Part shown: positions 38,233 to 49,782 of the stretch, piece after piece
Position numbering within the stretch: the stretch's first letter is position 1
Layout of the letters: the number at the start of each line of letters is the position of its first letter
Source of the DNA: Serratia nematodiphila DZ0503SBS1
GTDB taxonomy: Bacteria; Pseudomonadota; Gammaproteobacteria; Enterobacterales; Enterobacteriaceae
Direction of reading: 5' to 3'
Length of the DNA stretch: 64,000 nt
NCBI RefSeq assembly: GCF_000738675.1
Contig: NZ_JPUX01000002.1
Location: 558,001 to 622,000, forward strand
Notes under the pieces: model-generated
Database searches by the model: none
Told to the model about the DNA's origin: nothing
The model's input: only the letters and a program-made list of their open reading frames with translations
Translations under genes and position numbers: made by a program

Positions 38233-40080
38233 TCAGATAGACAGCTTGTTAATGCGTTTGCCGCCGTAAAGCAGGTTGACGATGGCACGGGTACCGACAA
38301 TCGCGGTGAACATGGACGTCGCCACACCGATAGCGGTGGTGATCGCAAAGCCTTTGATCGAACCGGTGCCCACTGCGTACAGGATGACCGCGGTGATCAG
38401 GGTGGTGATGTTGGCGTCGACGATACTGGAGAACGCGCCTTTATAGCCCTCATGGATCGCCTGCTGAACGGACCGGCCGTTCTTCAGCTCCTCCTTGATA
38501 CGTTCGTTAATCAGTACGTTGGCGTCGACCGCCACCGCCAGCGTCAACACGATCCCGGCAATGCCCGGCATGGTCAGCGTCGCCCCCGGCAACAGGGACA
38601 TCACGCCGACGATCAGCACCAGGTTGGCGACCAGCGCCGTGGTGGCGATCACGCCGAACTTACGGTACCAGACCACCATGAAGACGATGGACGCCACCAG
38701 GCCCCACAGACAGGCTTCCAGACCTTGGGTGATGTTCTGCTGACCCAGGGTTGGACCGATGGTGCGCTCTTCGACGATCTGAATCGGCGCGATCAGCGCA
38801 CCCGCACGCAGCAGCAGCGAAAGCTGACGCGCTTCGTTCGGGTTGCCGATGCCGGTGATGCGGAAGCTGTTGCCCAGACGCGACTGAATGTTCGCCACGT
38901 TGATCACTTCTTCCTGTTTCACCAGCACCGCACGGCCGTTGGCGTCTTTCTTGCCGCTGTCCTTATACTCCACGAACAGGGTCGCCATCGGCTTGCCGAT
39001 GTTGTCCTTGGTGAAGTTGGACATCGACGTGCCGCCGGCGCTGTCCAGCGAGATGTTAACCTGCGGCTGGTTGTATTCGTCGGTGCTCGAAGTGGAGTCG
39101 GTGATGTGGTCACCGGTCAGGATCACGCGCTTGTACAGCACGATCGGCTGGCCGTCACGGGTGTATTTCACCTCGGAGTCGCCCGGCACGCGGCCGTTGG
39201 CCGCCGCAGTGGCGTCCGCATTGGTGTTCACCAGACGGAACTCCAGGGTCGCGGTGGCGCCCAGAATTTCTTTGGCGCGCGCGGTGTCCTGAATGCCCGG
39301 CAGCTCAACCACGATGCGGTCGGCGCCCTGGCGCTGCACCAGCGGTTCGGCGACGCCGAGCTGGTTGACGCGGTTACGCAGGATAGTGATGTTCTGCTGT
39401 ACGGCGTATTCGCGCGCTTCGCTCAGACGGGCGTCCGTCAGGTTGGCTTTCATGGTGTTGGCGCCATTGGCGGACAGCACCAGATCGCGCTGACGCGGGC
39501 CGATGTAACTGATGGCCTGGTCGCGAGCCGCATCGTCGCGGAAGCGAACTTCCACGCCGTTGTTGTCCAGCTTGCGGATAGACGCGTAAGGAATGCCCTT
39601 CTCGCGCAGCTCGCTGCGCAGGGTATCCATGGTCTGTTCCTGCAGCTTGCTCAGCGCGGTGTCCATGTCCACTTCCATCAGGAAGTGCACGCCGCCGCGC
39701 AGGTCCAGGCCGAGTTTCATCGGCTCTGCGCCCAGCATGGCCAGCCAGGTCGGCGTGGCCGGCGCCAGGTTCAGCGCCACGACGAATTTGTCACCCAGCT
39801 CGGTCACCAGCGCTTCGCGGGCGCGCAGCTGAACGTCAGGATCTTTAAAGCGAGCCAGGATGGCGCCATTTTCCAGCGCAATCGACTTGCTCGCGATGTT
39901 GTCTTTTTCTAATACGGTACGGACCTGGTCCAGCGTAGTTTCACTGGCGGCGACGCCGCGCGCGCCAGTGATTTGTACGGCCGGATCCTCACCGTAGATG
40001 TTGGGAAGCGCATAAAGCAGACCGACGAGGATCACGACGATCAACATCAGATACTTCCACAAAGGATAACGGTTTAGCAC
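38233..40080 (-). CDS. secD: Protein translocase subunit SecD
   Basis: Inner-membrane RND-type partner of SecF that helps secreted proteins cross and leave the Sec channel. It is 615 residues, the E. coli length. It begins [37 protein letters not shown] with the first membrane segment, then a large periplasmic domain with [15 protein letters not shown]. The C-terminal RND-like membrane bundle includes [23 protein letters not shown]. It is the third-last gene of the queA-tgt-yajC-secD-secF cluster. Confidence 0.98.
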   Translation of the reverse strand: MLNRYPLWKYLMLIVVILVGLLYALPNIYGEDPAVQITGARGVAASETTLDQVRTVLEKDNIASKSIALENGAILARFKDPDVQLRAREALVTELGDKFVVALNLAPATPTWLAMLGAEPMKLGLDLRGGVHFLMEVDMDTALSKLQEQTMDTLRSELREKGIPYASIRKLDNNGVEVRFRDDAARDQAISYIGPRQRDLVLSANGANTMKANLTDARLSEAREYAVQQNITILRNRVNQLGVAEPLVQRQGADRIVVELPGIQDTARAKEILGATATLEFRLVNTNADATAAANGRVPGDSEVKYTRDGQPIVLYKRVILTGDHITDSTSSTDEYNQPQVNISLDSAGGTSMSNFTKDNIGKPMATLFVEYKDSGKKDANGRAVLVKQEEVINVANIQSRLGNSFRITGIGNPNEARQLSLLLRAGALIAPIQIVEERTIGPTLGQQNITQGLEACLWGLVASIVFMVVWYRKFGVIATTALVANLVLIVGVMSLLPGATLTMPGIAGIVLTLAVAVDANVLINERIKEELKNGRSVQQAIHEGYKGAFSSIVDANITTLITAVILYAVGTGSIKGFAITTAIGVATSMFTAIVGTRAIVNLLYGGKRINKLSI

Positions 40081-40104
40081 GGCAATTCCCTTCGGGAAAA
40101 AAGA

Positions 40105-40437
40105 TTACAGGGCCTTCATGGTACCTTTCGGCAGAACGGCCGCCACGAAGTCACGCTTGATCATCACTTCCGTGGTGTCGTTCAGCGCGATGGCGATGAT
40201 GCCGGTGTCGGCCACTTTGGTCACGCGACCGATCAGGCCGCCGGTGGTCAGCACTTCGTCGCCTTTACCGATGGAGTCCATCAGCTTCTTGTGATCTTTC
40301 GCGCGTTTCTGCTGTGGGCGCAGGATCATGAAGTAGAAGATCAGGCCGAACACCACCAGCATAATGATCAGAGAGTACGGGCTTCCCTGAGCCGGAGCCC
40401 CTGCGGATGCGACGGCGTCAGAAATGAAAAAGCTCAT
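40105..40437 (-). CDS. yajC: Preprotein translocase subunit YajC
   Basis: Small inner-membrane protein that joins SecDF in the holotranslocon. The 110 residues have one membrane segment (YSLIIMLVVFGLIFYFMILRPQQKRAKDHKKLM, about residues 22-40) followed by a soluble domain (GDEVLTTGGLIGRVTKV). It lies between tgt and secD, 24 bases from secD, as in E. coli. Confidence 0.97.
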   Translation of the reverse strand: MSFFISDAVASAGAPAQGSPYSLIIMLVVFGLIFYFMILRPQQKRAKDHKKLMDSIGKGDEVLTTGGLIGRVTKVADTGIIAIALNDTTEVMIKRDFVAAVLPKGTMKAL

Positions 40438-40470
40438 TGAAATTCCCTCATTAAGTTATCAATTATTAGA

Positions 40471-41667
<1,197 letters not shown>

Positions 41668-42738
41668 TTAGCCGCCGACGGACTCGTTTTCCGCCTGCGG
41701 ATTACGGCTGATGAACATCGCATCGCCGTAGCTGAAAAAGCGATACTGCTCGGCCACCGCCTGCTGATAGGCGTTCATGGTATTTTTATAGCCGGCGAAG
41801 GCCGACACCAGCATGATCAGGGTGGATTCCGGCAGGTGGAAGTTGGTCACCAGCGCGTCGATCACCTGGTAGTGATAGCCCGGATAGATAAAGATGCTGG
41901 TGTCGCCGAAGAACGGCGCAATCAGCGCCTCTTTGCTGGCCGCCGCGGCGCTTTCCAGCGAACGCACCGAGGTGGTGCCCACCGCCACCACGCGCTTGCC
42001 GCGCGCTTTGCAGGCCAGCACCGCATCCACGACCTCCTGCGGCACTTCGGCGTATTCGGCGTGCATCACGTGATCTTCGATGGTTTCCACGCGCACCGGC
42101 TGGAAGGTGCCGGCGCCGACGTGCAGCGTCACGAACGCCATTTCCACGCCCTTGGCGCGCAGCGCCGCCAGCAGCGGTTCGTCGAAATGCAGGCCGGCGG
42201 TCGGCGCGGCGACCGCGCCCGGCTTCTCGCTGTAAACCGTCTGATACAGCTCGCGGTCGGCGTCTTCATCCGGGCGAGCGATATACGGCGGCAGCGGCAT
42301 ATGGCCGGCCGCGTTGAGAATGGTGAATACGTCACGCTCGTCGTTGAAACGCAGCTCGAACAGCGTCTCATGGCGCGCCACCATGGTGGCGGCGATGCTC
42401 TCGTCATCCCCCAGCAGCAGCTCGGCGCCCGGCTTGGGCGCTTTCGACGCGCGCACGTGCGCCAGCACGCGATGGTCGTCCAGCACGCGCTCCACCAGCA
42501 CTTCAATCTTGCCGCCGCTGACCTTGCGGCCGAACATGCGCGCCGGGATCACGCGGGTATTGTTGAACACCAGCAGATCGCCGGCCTCCAGCTTGTCCAG
42601 CAGATCGGTGAATACACCATGCGTCAGCGCCCCGCTCGGCCCGTCCAGCTGCAGCAGGCGGCATGCGCTGCGCTCGGCCTGGGGATAATGGGCAATCAGG
42701 GATTCGGGAAGTTCAAACGAAAAATCAGCGACGCGCAT
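41668..42738 (-). CDS. queA: tRNA preQ1(34) S-adenosylmethionine ribosyltransferase-isomerase
   Basis: Transfers and isomerises the ribosyl part of S-adenosylmethionine onto preQ1-modified tRNA to give epoxyqueuosine. The 356 residues begin [29 protein letters not shown], with the family segment [30 protein letters not shown] and [17 protein letters not shown] are also present. It is the first gene of the cluster with tgt, yajC, secD and secF, and has a promoter upstream. Confidence 0.98.
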   Translation of the reverse strand: MRVADFSFELPESLIAHYPQAERSACRLLQLDGPSGALTHGVFTDLLDKLEAGDLLVFNNTRVIPARMFGRKVSGGKIEVLVERVLDDHRVLAHVRASKAPKPGAELLLGDDESIAATMVARHETLFELRFNDERDVFTILNAAGHMPLPPYIARPDEDADRELYQTVYSEKPGAVAAPTAGLHFDEPLLAALRAKGVEMAFVTLHVGAGTFQPVRVETIEDHVMHAEYAEVPQEVVDAVLACKARGKRVVAVGTTSVRSLESAAAASKEALIAPFFGDTSIFIYPGYHYQVIDALVTNFHLPESTLIMLVSAFAGYKNTMNAYQQAVAEQYRFFSYGDAMFISRNPQAENESVGG

Positions 42739-42788
42739 GGGTATTCACTTCTTCAATTTAGGGCTGGTTGGTAAAAAACAGGCGGCCT

Positions 42789-42817
42789 AGTCTAAAGCCG
42801 GGGGCGGTCAGCGGCAA
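42789..42817 (-). promoter_or_regulatory. Sigma-70 promoter of queA
   Basis: On the minus strand TTGCCG, 17 bases, then TAGACT, with the -10 box about 50 bases before the queA start codon. Confidence 0.65.
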
Positions 42818-42858
42818 GAAATAAGGAGGATTTGCCTGACTTCAGGTATAGTTGAGGG

Positions 42859-43440
42859 ATGAATTTTCTCGCTCATCTTCACCTGGCCATGCTGGCGGAC
42901 AGCTCGCTGCTGGGCAACCTGCTGGCCGACTTCGTGCGCGGCAACCCCGCCGCCGACTACCAGCCCGATGTGGTGGCCGGCATCATGATGCACCGCCGCG
43001 TCGACGTGTTGACCGACAGCCTGCCGCAGGTCAAAACCAGCCGCGACTATTTCAGCGCCCCCTACCGCCGCGTGGCGCCGATCACCCTCGACGTGGTGTG
43101 GGACCATTTTTTGGCGCGCCACTGGCAGCAGCTGGAGCCCTCGCGCGATCTGCACCAGTTTACCCAGGAAGCCCGCAGCCAGATCGAACCTTACCTGCCG
43201 CTCACGCCGCCGCGTTTTCAGAACCTGAACGGCTATCTGTGGCCGGAGCGCTGGCTGGAACGCTACGCCGAATTGCCGTTCATCGCCCGAGTGTTGCAGG
43301 GCATGGCCAGCCGCCGCCCGCGCCTCGAAGCGCTGGCCGGCTCGTTCGCCGATGTCGAACAACATTATCATCAGCTTGAAACACAATTCTGGCAGTTTTA
43401 TCCGCAAATGATGCGGCAGGCGAAGGAAAAAACGCTCTGA
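42859..43440 (+). CDS. acpH: Acyl carrier protein phosphodiesterase
   Basis: Removes the phosphopantetheine arm from acyl carrier protein. The 193-residue protein of the HD-like AcpH family starts [28 protein letters not shown], with conserved His and Asp residues for metal binding. It contains HHRRVD-type residues ([11 protein letters not shown]) and a second block [10 protein letters not shown]. It is divergent from queA, the same arrangement as in E. coli (formerly yajB). Confidence 0.94.
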   Translation: MNFLAHLHLAMLADSSLLGNLLADFVRGNPAADYQPDVVAGIMMHRRVDVLTDSLPQVKTSRDYFSAPYRRVAPITLDVVWDHFLARHWQQLEPSRDLHQFTQEARSQIEPYLPLTPPRFQNLNGYLWPERWLERYAELPFIARVLQGMASRRPRLEALAGSFADVEQHYHQLETQFWQFYPQMMRQAKEKTL

Positions 43441-43555
43441 GGTCAAGCCCAAGCGTTTGAAATTGCTGCGCCTTGCAAGAATTTACGTTTTGCCGCTTGC
43501 CCTTTTGTGGGAAAAGGTTATTTTTAAAGCTCGATAAAATATATCAACGACTTTG

Positions 43556-43592
43556 ATAGGTGAAAGCTATCTCATCGATTGGTCTTTTACCC
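43556..43592 (+). promoter_or_regulatory. Candidate OxyR site upstream of the peroxiredoxin gene
   Basis: Four tetramers spaced by exactly seven bases: ATAG (43556), CTAT (43567), ATTG (43578), ACCC (43589). The OxyR pattern is ATAG-N7-CTAT-N7-ATAG-N7-CTAT: the first two match fully, the third at three of four bases, the fourth poorly. It ends right at the -35 box, the place expected for OxyR activation. Confidence 0.5.
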
Positions 43593-43621
43593 TTTATTCA
43601 CCAAGTCACGGCCCCTATACT
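43593..43621 (+). promoter_or_regulatory. Promoter of the peroxiredoxin gene
   Basis: TTTATT, 17 bases, then TATACT, ending 48 bases before the start codon. The weak -35 box suits an activated promoter. Confidence 0.6.
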
Positions 43622-43669
43622 GGCCCTTGCTTTTACATCCACCCTTTAACACCTATTACAGGAGTAATT

Positions 43670-44272
43670 ATGGTCCTGGTAACTCGTCAAGCCCCTGACT
43701 TCACTGCAGCTGCCGTACTGGGTAGCGGAGAAATCGTTGAAAACTTCAACCTGAAGAAGCACCTGAACGGCAAACCAGCCGTCCTGTTCTTCTGGCCAAT
43801 GGACTTCACCTTCGTATGCCCTTCCGAGCTGATCGCTTTCGATCACCGCTATGAAGAGTTCCAGAAGCGTGGCGTTGAAGTGGTTGGCGTTTCCTTCGAC
43901 TCAGAATTCGTTCACAACGCATGGCGTAAAACCCCTGTCGACAAAGGCGGCATCGGTGAAGTGAAATACGCAATGGTTGCTGACGTTAAGCGTGAAATCC
44001 AGAAAGCTTACGGCATCGAACACCCGGAAGCCGGCGTTGCGCTGCGCGGCTCCTTCCTGATCGACAAAGACGGCATCGTGCGTGCTCAGGTGGTTAACGA
44101 CCTGCCAATCGGCCGTAACATCGACGAAATGATCCGTACCGTTGACGCGCTGCAATTCCACGAAGAGCACGGTGAAGTGTGCCCGGCTCAGTGGGAAAAA
44201 GGCAAAGCAGGTATGGGCGCTTCCCCAGACGGCGTGGCAAAATACCTGTCTGAAAACGCTGCCAAGCTGTAA
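43670..44272 (+). CDS. Typical 2-Cys peroxiredoxin (AhpC/TSA family)
   Basis: Cytoplasmic thiol peroxidase that reduces hydrogen peroxide and organic peroxides. The 200-residue protein has the peroxidatic cysteine Cys50 in DFTFVCPSE and the resolving cysteine Cys171 in GEVCPAQW. A GGIG segment (residues 93-96) resembles the GGLG motif of peroxide-sensitive peroxiredoxins, but no C-terminal YF motif is seen. The start has GGAG seven bases upstream; the frame upstream is only the leader. It is not the ahpCF-type AhpC of E. coli by sequence, and no ahpF follows. A strong terminator ends it. E. coli has no such gene between acpH and malZ. Confidence 0.94.
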   Translation: MVLVTRQAPDFTAAAVLGSGEIVENFNLKKHLNGKPAVLFFWPMDFTFVCPSELIAFDHRYEEFQKRGVEVVGVSFDSEFVHNAWRKTPVDKGGIGEVKYAMVADVKREIQKAYGIEHPEAGVALRGSFLIDKDGIVRAQVVNDLPIGRNIDEMIRTVDALQFHEEHGEVCPAQWEKGKAGMGASPDGVAKYLSENAAKL

Positions 44273-44292
44273 TTTCAGCCTGATAGTGAATC

Positions 44293-44318
44293 AACCGGCC
44301 CCCGCGGCCGGTTTTTTT
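44293..44318 (+). terminator. Intrinsic terminator of the peroxiredoxin gene
   Basis: Eight-pair stem AACCGGCC/GGCCGGTT with a five-base loop, followed by a run of seven Ts, 20 bases after the stop. Confidence 0.95.
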
Positions 44319-44506
44319 ATGCTCCATTTTGGGGCAGCCCGCCCGCCTTCAGTGCTTTATTTCCCTGTTTCCGCTCACATTTCCTACCCTGTTCACCGCG
44401 CGTACGCCCATCTGCGGCTACTATCAATAACGCTGGCTCGCGCTTTGCAAGCGAGTAACGGCAAGCAAACACAACACAATAAAAAACTGACAGGGTAGGA
44501 ATAACT

Positions 44507-46270
44507 ATGTTTTTACAGAAATGGAGCAAACCCCTGACCATGGCGGCGCTGCTGGTCAGCGGCAGCCTGTACGCGGCATCCAACCCAGCGGTGGAGGCCC
44601 AAAACGGCATGGTGGTCACCTCGCAGCATCTGGCCTCGCAGGTCGGGGTGGATATCCTGAAAATGGGCGGCAACGCCATCGACGCCGCCGTGGCGGTCGG
44701 CTATGCGCAAGCGGTGGTTAACCCCTGCTGCGGCAACATCGGCGGCGGCGGCTTTATGACCGTCCACCTGGCGGACGGCACCGATACCTTCATCAACTTC
44801 CGCGAAACCGCGCCGGCGGCGGCCAGCGCCAACATGTATCTGGAGGCCGACGGCAAGGTGAAAAAAGACGCCAGCCTGTACGGCTATCTGGCGGCGGGCG
44901 TGCCGGGCACCGTGCTGGGGATGGAAACCGCGCGTGAGAAGTACGGCAAGCTGAGCCGCGAACAGGTGCTGGCGCCGGCGATCAAGCTGGCGCGCGAAGG
45001 TTTTGTGCTGACCCGCGCCGACACCGATATCCTCGACACCACCATCGCACGCTTCAAGCAGGATCCCGAATCGGCCAAAATCTTCCTGCGCCCGGACGGC
45101 AGTCCGCTGCAGCCGGGGGATAAACTGGTGCAAACCGATCTGGCCAACACGCTGGAGGCCATCGCCAAAGGCGGAACCGACGCCTTCTATAAAGGCAAGA
45201 TCCCGCAGGCGGTGGAGGCGGCAGCCAAACAGGGCGGCGGCATTTTGACGGCGGCCGACTTCGCCAACTACAAAGTCACCGAAACGCCGCCGATCACCTG
45301 CAGCTATCGCGGCTACAAGTTCGTGTCGGCGCCGCCTCCCAGCTCCGGCGGCGTGACGCTGTGCGAAATCCTCAACGTGGTGGAAGGCTATGATCTGAAA
45401 AGCATGGGCTTCAACTCGGCGGCGGCCATTCACACCATGACCGAAGCGATGCGTCATGCCTACATGGATCGCAACACCTACCTGGGCGACCCGGAATTCA
45501 TCAAGAACCCGATCGACCGGCTGGTGAGCAAGAGCTACGCCGAGCAGATCCGCAAGAAAATCGTCGCGGACAAGGCCACGCCGTCGGAAAACGTGCAGCC
45601 CGGCATGGAGCCGCATGAGAAGCCGGAAACCACCCACTATTCGATTGTCGATCACGACGGCAACGCGGTCTCCACCACCTATACCGTCAACGGCCGCTTC
45701 GGCGCTGTCGTCATCGCACCGGGCACCGGCTTCTTCCTCAATGACGAGATGGACGACTTTACGGTCAAAGTGGGCGAGAAAAACCTGTACGGGCTGGTGC
45801 AGGGCACCGCCAACAGCATTGCCCCCGGTAAGCGCCCACTATCGTCGATGAGCCCGACGCTGGTGACCAAGGACAACAAGATCTTTATGGTGCTGGGTTC
45901 GCCGGGCGGTTCGCGCATCATCACCATCACCCTGCAGACCGCGTTGAACGTGATCGACCACGGCATGGCGCCGCAGGAAGCGGTGGACGCGCCGCGCATC
46001 CATCACCAATGGTTGCCGGATGAGGTGTACTACGAACAGCGCGGCGTTTCCGCCGATACGCTGAAGCTGCTGAGCGGCATGGGCTATAAGATGGTCGAGC
46101 AAACGCCGTGGGGCGCCGCCGAACTGATTCTGGTCGGCTTGCCGGGCGCGGCGGGCGTCACTCCGGCCAACTCCGGCAACGATTCGGCGGTTTCCGGCAA
46201 AGTGCGCGAAGGCTATCTGTACGGCGCCAACGACGTGCGCCGTCCGGCAGGCTCCGCGGTCGGTTACTGA
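44507..46270 (+). CDS. ggt: Periplasmic gamma-glutamyltransferase
   Basis: Cleaves or transfers the gamma-glutamyl group of glutathione and related peptides. The 587-residue precursor has a signal peptide (MFLQKWSKPLTMAALLVSGSLYA). The chain cuts itself before Thr376 in ETTHYSIVDHDGNAVSTTYTVN, which becomes the N-terminal nucleophile of the small subunit. NIGGGGFMTVHLADG and GSPGGSRIITITLQ are the substrate-binding and oxyanion blocks. Neighbouring the peroxiredoxin, it sits at a place where E. coli has neither gene, so both may belong to a lineage-specific insertion with a thiol theme (inference). Confidence 0.95.
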   Translation: MFLQKWSKPLTMAALLVSGSLYAASNPAVEAQNGMVVTSQHLASQVGVDILKMGGNAIDAAVAVGYAQAVVNPCCGNIGGGGFMTVHLADGTDTFINFRETAPAAASANMYLEADGKVKKDASLYGYLAAGVPGTVLGMETAREKYGKLSREQVLAPAIKLAREGFVLTRADTDILDTTIARFKQDPESAKIFLRPDGSPLQPGDKLVQTDLANTLEAIAKGGTDAFYKGKIPQAVEAAAKQGGGILTAADFANYKVTETPPITCSYRGYKFVSAPPPSSGGVTLCEILNVVEGYDLKSMGFNSAAAIHTMTEAMRHAYMDRNTYLGDPEFIKNPIDRLVSKSYAEQIRKKIVADKATPSENVQPGMEPHEKPETTHYSIVDHDGNAVSTTYTVNGRFGAVVIAPGTGFFLNDEMDDFTVKVGEKNLYGLVQGTANSIAPGKRPLSSMSPTLVTKDNKIFMVLGSPGGSRIITITLQTALNVIDHGMAPQEAVDAPRIHHQWLPDEVYYEQRGVSADTLKLLSGMGYKMVEQTPWGAAELILVGLPGAAGVTPANSGNDSAVSGKVREGYLYGANDVRRPAGSAVGY

Positions 46271-46294
46271 TGTAAATACCCACTCACCTTAATC

Positions 46295-46316
46295 GCGGGG
46301 GCGTTTCTGCCCCCGC
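46295..46316. terminator. Bidirectional hairpin between ggt and malZ
   Basis: Eight-pair stem GCGGGGGC/GCCCCCGC with a six-base loop in the 53-base gap between convergent genes. No clear U-tract. Confidence 0.6.
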
Positions 46317-46323
46317 ACTCCCT

Positions 46324-48147
46324 TTAGCCCTCGCAGCGCCATACGGTGGCCGACTCTTCCGCCAACTGCAGCCGCAACCCGCCCGCCGTTTCGCTCAACT
46401 CTCCCCGCCCTTCCACACGCCGCCACGGGCCGCGCGCCAACAGCGGGTTATGCGGCAGCTGCGCCTGGCCGCTGCCGTCGCGCTGCAGCGCCACCAACAC
46501 CTGCTCCTGCTGATACAGGCGCACGAACACCAGCGTTTCTCCGCTGGCGTACAACACCTGGCAGCCGCCACGGCGCAAGGCCAGGCTCTGTTTACGCAGC
46601 GCCGCCATGCGCTGGAACAGCGCCAGCAGCGGCCGGTCCCAGTCGCCGACGTCCCACGGGAACGGCTTGCGGCAGAACGGATCGTTGCCGCCGTCCAACC
46701 CAATCTCATCGCCATAATAGAGGCAAGGCACACCGATCCAGCTCAGCAGCCACACCGCCGCCATCTGCATGCGCGCCGCGTTCCCCTGCAACAGCGTGAG
46801 GAAACGCGCGGTATCGTGGCTGTCCAGCTGATTGAACTGGATCAGCTGGCGGCTGTGCGGCAGCCCGGCGCGGTAACCGTCCATCCACTGCGCGCACCCG
46901 GCGGCGTCCAGCCGCACCGGGTGGTAGGCCACGTCCAGCCCCGCCAAAAACGCCCGCACCGGCAGCGCGAAGCCCATGTAGTTCATCGCCGCATCCTCCA
47001 CGCCGGCGTGCAGCCAGCGGCGCGCGTCGCCGAAGTGCTCGCCCAAGACATAGGCCTGCGGATTCTCCTGCTTCACCACCTGATAGATGCCCGCCAGGTG
47101 GCGCAGATTGCCGGTGGCGCCGCCGTTCTCCCCCAGCATATGCACCACGTCCAGCCGCCAGCCGTCGATGCTGTACGGCGGGCGCAGCCAGTGACGCACC
47201 ACGCTGCCTTCGCCCTGATAAATCGCTTCCGCCACCTGCGGCTCGGCGAAGTTGAGCTTCGGCAGGCTGGCGTTGCCCTTCCAGTCGAGCGCGCGGCCGT
47301 CCGGGTAGAAGTTGAACCAGCCGCGATACGGCGAATCGGGGTGGTGACAGGCGCCGTTTTCGCCCTGACGATGGCGGTCAAACCACGGGTGCGAATCGCC
47401 GGTGTGGTTGAAGACCCCGTCCAACACCAGTTTCATGCCCACCTTGTGAGTGCTTACTCGCAAACGCTGCAGCGCCGCGTTGCCGCCGAAGTGCGGATCG
47501 ACCTGGTAATAGTCCTCGGTATCGTACTTATGCACGCTCGGCGCGGTAAAAATCGGGTTCAGGTACAGCGCCGTCACGCCCAGCTGCTGCAGGTACGGCA
47601 GTTTGCCGCTGATGCCGTCCAGATCGCCGCCGTAAAAGGTCGAGGCGGCGTGGCGATCCTCCAACGGGTGCTGCCAGTCGCGCCGAATCACCTCGGCGCC
47701 GGCCGCATGATGGCGATAGCTGCCGCTCTGGATGCCGTGCTCGCCGCCGCTGCTGGCGAAGCGATCGGGAAAAATCTGGTAGAACAGCTGATCCGCCACC
47801 CACTCGGGGCCATTGTCAGGATCGTCGACGGCGAACTGCGCCAGCTGGCCCGGCGGCGTTGGCGACCAGCCCTGCGGGCCGAACCACTGTTGGCGATCGG
47901 CCCACAGCAGCTTGAAGCAGTAACGCCGCGTCGGCTCGCCCTCATTCAGCGTCAGGCTGGCCTGGTAGCGCCGCATCCCCTCGTGGCGCTGCGCTTTCAT
48001 CACCAGCAGCCACTCTTCATTGTCCGGTTCGGCGCGCAAAAACACCCGTTCCGGCAGTTCATCCCCTTGTAACCACAGCGTGATATCCAAACGTTGCCCT
48101 TGCTTCACCACAAAAGGCGGGACCGGTTGATGCCAGGCGTTAAGCAT
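46324..48147 (-). CDS. malZ: Maltodextrin glucosidase MalZ
   Basis: Cytoplasmic glycoside hydrolase family 13 enzyme that releases glucose from the reducing end of maltodextrins. The 607-residue protein has an N-terminal beta domain (to about residue 120) and the barrel motifs DGVFNHTGD and [10 protein letters not shown] (nucleophile Asp). VLGEHFGDA carries the acid Glu and [11 protein letters not shown] the third Asp. The ATG at 48147 matches the E. coli start MLNAWH.PVPPF and has GGAGAA upstream; a 56-codon open extension is not homologous. It is divergent from ybdG. Confidence 0.96.
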   Translation of the reverse strand: MLNAWHQPVPPFVVKQGQRLDITLWLQGDELPERVFLRAEPDNEEWLLVMKAQRHEGMRRYQASLTLNEGEPTRRYCFKLLWADRQQWFGPQGWSPTPPGQLAQFAVDDPDNGPEWVADQLFYQIFPDRFASSGGEHGIQSGSYRHHAAGAEVIRRDWQHPLEDRHAASTFYGGDLDGISGKLPYLQQLGVTALYLNPIFTAPSVHKYDTEDYYQVDPHFGGNAALQRLRVSTHKVGMKLVLDGVFNHTGDSHPWFDRHRQGENGACHHPDSPYRGWFNFYPDGRALDWKGNASLPKLNFAEPQVAEAIYQGEGSVVRHWLRPPYSIDGWRLDVVHMLGENGGATGNLRHLAGIYQVVKQENPQAYVLGEHFGDARRWLHAGVEDAAMNYMGFALPVRAFLAGLDVAYHPVRLDAAGCAQWMDGYRAGLPHSRQLIQFNQLDSHDTARFLTLLQGNAARMQMAAVWLLSWIGVPCLYYGDEIGLDGGNDPFCRKPFPWDVGDWDRPLLALFQRMAALRKQSLALRRGGCQVLYASGETLVFVRLYQQEQVLVALQRDGSGQAQLPHNPLLARGPWRRVEGRGELSETAGGLRLQLAEESATVWRCEG

Positions 48148-48247
48148 ACTGTTCTCCTGCTGTACCAAACGAAATCGACGGCGTTCTTCAAGAAACGAAC
48201 AATGCCACGTTAAGTGCAACTCCCCCTCCTCTCTGGCCGCAAAACCC

Positions 48248-48257
48248 GGGGATGAGC
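48248..48257 (+). promoter_or_regulatory. Possible MalT box upstream of malZ
   Basis: GGGGATGAGC matches the MalT box (GGGGA-T/G-GAGG) at nine of ten positions and lies about 100 bases before malZ. A GC-rich stretch follows that may hide a second, weaker copy. A single decamer like this can arise by chance. Confidence 0.35.
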
Positions 48258-48393
48258 CGGGGGGCGGAGACCGAAAAATAGCGCTAACTTGATGTAAAAA
48301 AAGGTAAACAGGCACAAATCCTGCACGTTACCCCTTAGGCTAACGCGTTTTAAGTTTACAGGATATTTTTTGCGCATTTTTTAAGGAGCGGTA

Positions 48394-49650
48394 ATGCAAC
48401 AACAGATAACGCGCTGGCTGGAACAGTTTGGTTTGGAATTCGGCGGAGTGATGTCGCTGTTGATGGTATTGGGGTTGATTGTTCTGATCTCGGTGGCGAT
48501 CCACCTAGTGCTGCACCGGGTGGTGTTGGCTGCTCTTCAGCGCCGTGGCCAGCAATCGCAGCGCGTCTGGCAACAGGCCATCACCCAATACAAACTGTTC
48601 CAGCGCGTGGCGCTGCTGCTGCAAGGGGTGATCATCAGTATCCAGGCGACGCTGTGGCTGCAGAGCGGCAGCCAGACTCAGGCGGTGATCGTTACCGCCG
48701 CACAGGTGTGGATCCTCGCCTTCACCCTGCTGTCGCTGTTCTCGCTGCTGGATACGCTGCTGGCGCTGCTGCGCCAAAGCCCGATTTCCAATCAGCTGCC
48801 GCTGCGCGGCATTTTCCAGGGCCTGAAACTGGTGGCGGCGATCCTGATCGGCATCATGATCGTCTCATTGCTGATGGGCAAATCGCCGCTGCTACTGCTC
48901 AGCGGCCTGGGCGCCATGACCGCGGTCTTGATGTTGGTGTTCAAGGATCCGATCCTCGGGCTGGTGGCCGGCATTCAGCTCTCCGCCAACGATATGCTGA
49001 AGATCGGCGACTGGCTGGAAATGCCGAAATACGGCGCCGACGGCGCGGTCACCGACATCGGCCTGACCACGGTCAAAGTGCGTAACTGGGACAACACCGT
49101 CACCACCATACCGACCTACGCGCTGATCTCCGACTCGTTCAAAAACTGGCGTTCGATGTCGGAATCCGGCGGGCGCCGCATCAAGCGCAGCTTGAATATC
49201 GACACCGGCAGCGTGCACTTCCTGTCGGAAGAGGAACAGCGCCGCCTGCAGCGCAACCCGCTGCTGCACAGCTACCTGAACGTTAAGACCCAGGAACTGA
49301 GCCAGCACAACCAGGAGATCGCCGTCGATCTGGCCTCGCCGCTCAACGGCCGCCGTCTCACCAACCTCGGCACGCTGCGCGCCTATCTGGAAGCCTACCT
49401 GCGCGCTCATCCGCGTATTCACCAGAACATGACGCTGATGGTACGCCAGCTGGCGCCGACGCCGGAGGGCCTGCCGCTGGAAATCTACGCCTTCACCAAC
49501 ACCACGGTTTGGGCGGAGTATGAAAGCATTCAGGCGGATATTTTCGACCATATCCTGGCGGTGATCGACGAGTTCGGCCTGCGCGTGCATCAGACGCCGA
49601 CCGGCAACGACCTGCGCGGCATGCTGCGACAAAGCGCGAACGCTTCCTGA
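48394..49650 (+). CDS. ybdG: MscS-family mechanosensitive channel YbdG
   Basis: Inner-membrane channel of the MscS superfamily that opens on hypo-osmotic stress; E. coli YbdG gives small conductance. The 418-residue protein has about five membrane segments. The pore helix and beta domain can be read in [41 protein letters not shown] and [30 protein letters not shown]. It matches E. coli YbdG along its length. In E. coli it lies near pheP, not between malZ and proY. Confidence 0.93.
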   Translation: MQQQITRWLEQFGLEFGGVMSLLMVLGLIVLISVAIHLVLHRVVLAALQRRGQQSQRVWQQAITQYKLFQRVALLLQGVIISIQATLWLQSGSQTQAVIVTAAQVWILAFTLLSLFSLLDTLLALLRQSPISNQLPLRGIFQGLKLVAAILIGIMIVSLLMGKSPLLLLSGLGAMTAVLMLVFKDPILGLVAGIQLSANDMLKIGDWLEMPKYGADGAVTDIGLTTVKVRNWDNTVTTIPTYALISDSFKNWRSMSESGGRRIKRSLNIDTGSVHFLSEEEQRRLQRNPLLHSYLNVKTQELSQHNQEIAVDLASPLNGRRLTNLGTLRAYLEAYLRAHPRIHQNMTLMVRQLAPTPEGLPLEIYAFTNTTVWAEYESIQADIFDHILAVIDEFGLRVHQTPTGNDLRGMLRQSANAS

Positions 49651-49782
49651 CGTCAGCTGACGTAACTGTGTCTGCTGGTAATTATTCGCTTTCAATTGCC
49701 AGCAGATATCTCCATCCCCTTCTTTTCCCCGGCGAAAACGGCGTTAATGCGCCATCACCTTCACCACCGAGAGGGAAAGCCC

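Noticed and set aside
46450..48072. 540-codon open frame antisense to malZ
   Set aside because: Shadow frame in GC-rich coding DNA; malZ on the opposite strand carries all GH13 motifs.
48091..48147. Upstream-extended starts of malZ, lon, fadM, ppiD, yajQ, ribD, secF, brnQ and others
   Set aside because: The frames stay open upstream in GC-rich DNA, but homology and ribosome binding sites begin at the internal starts chosen.
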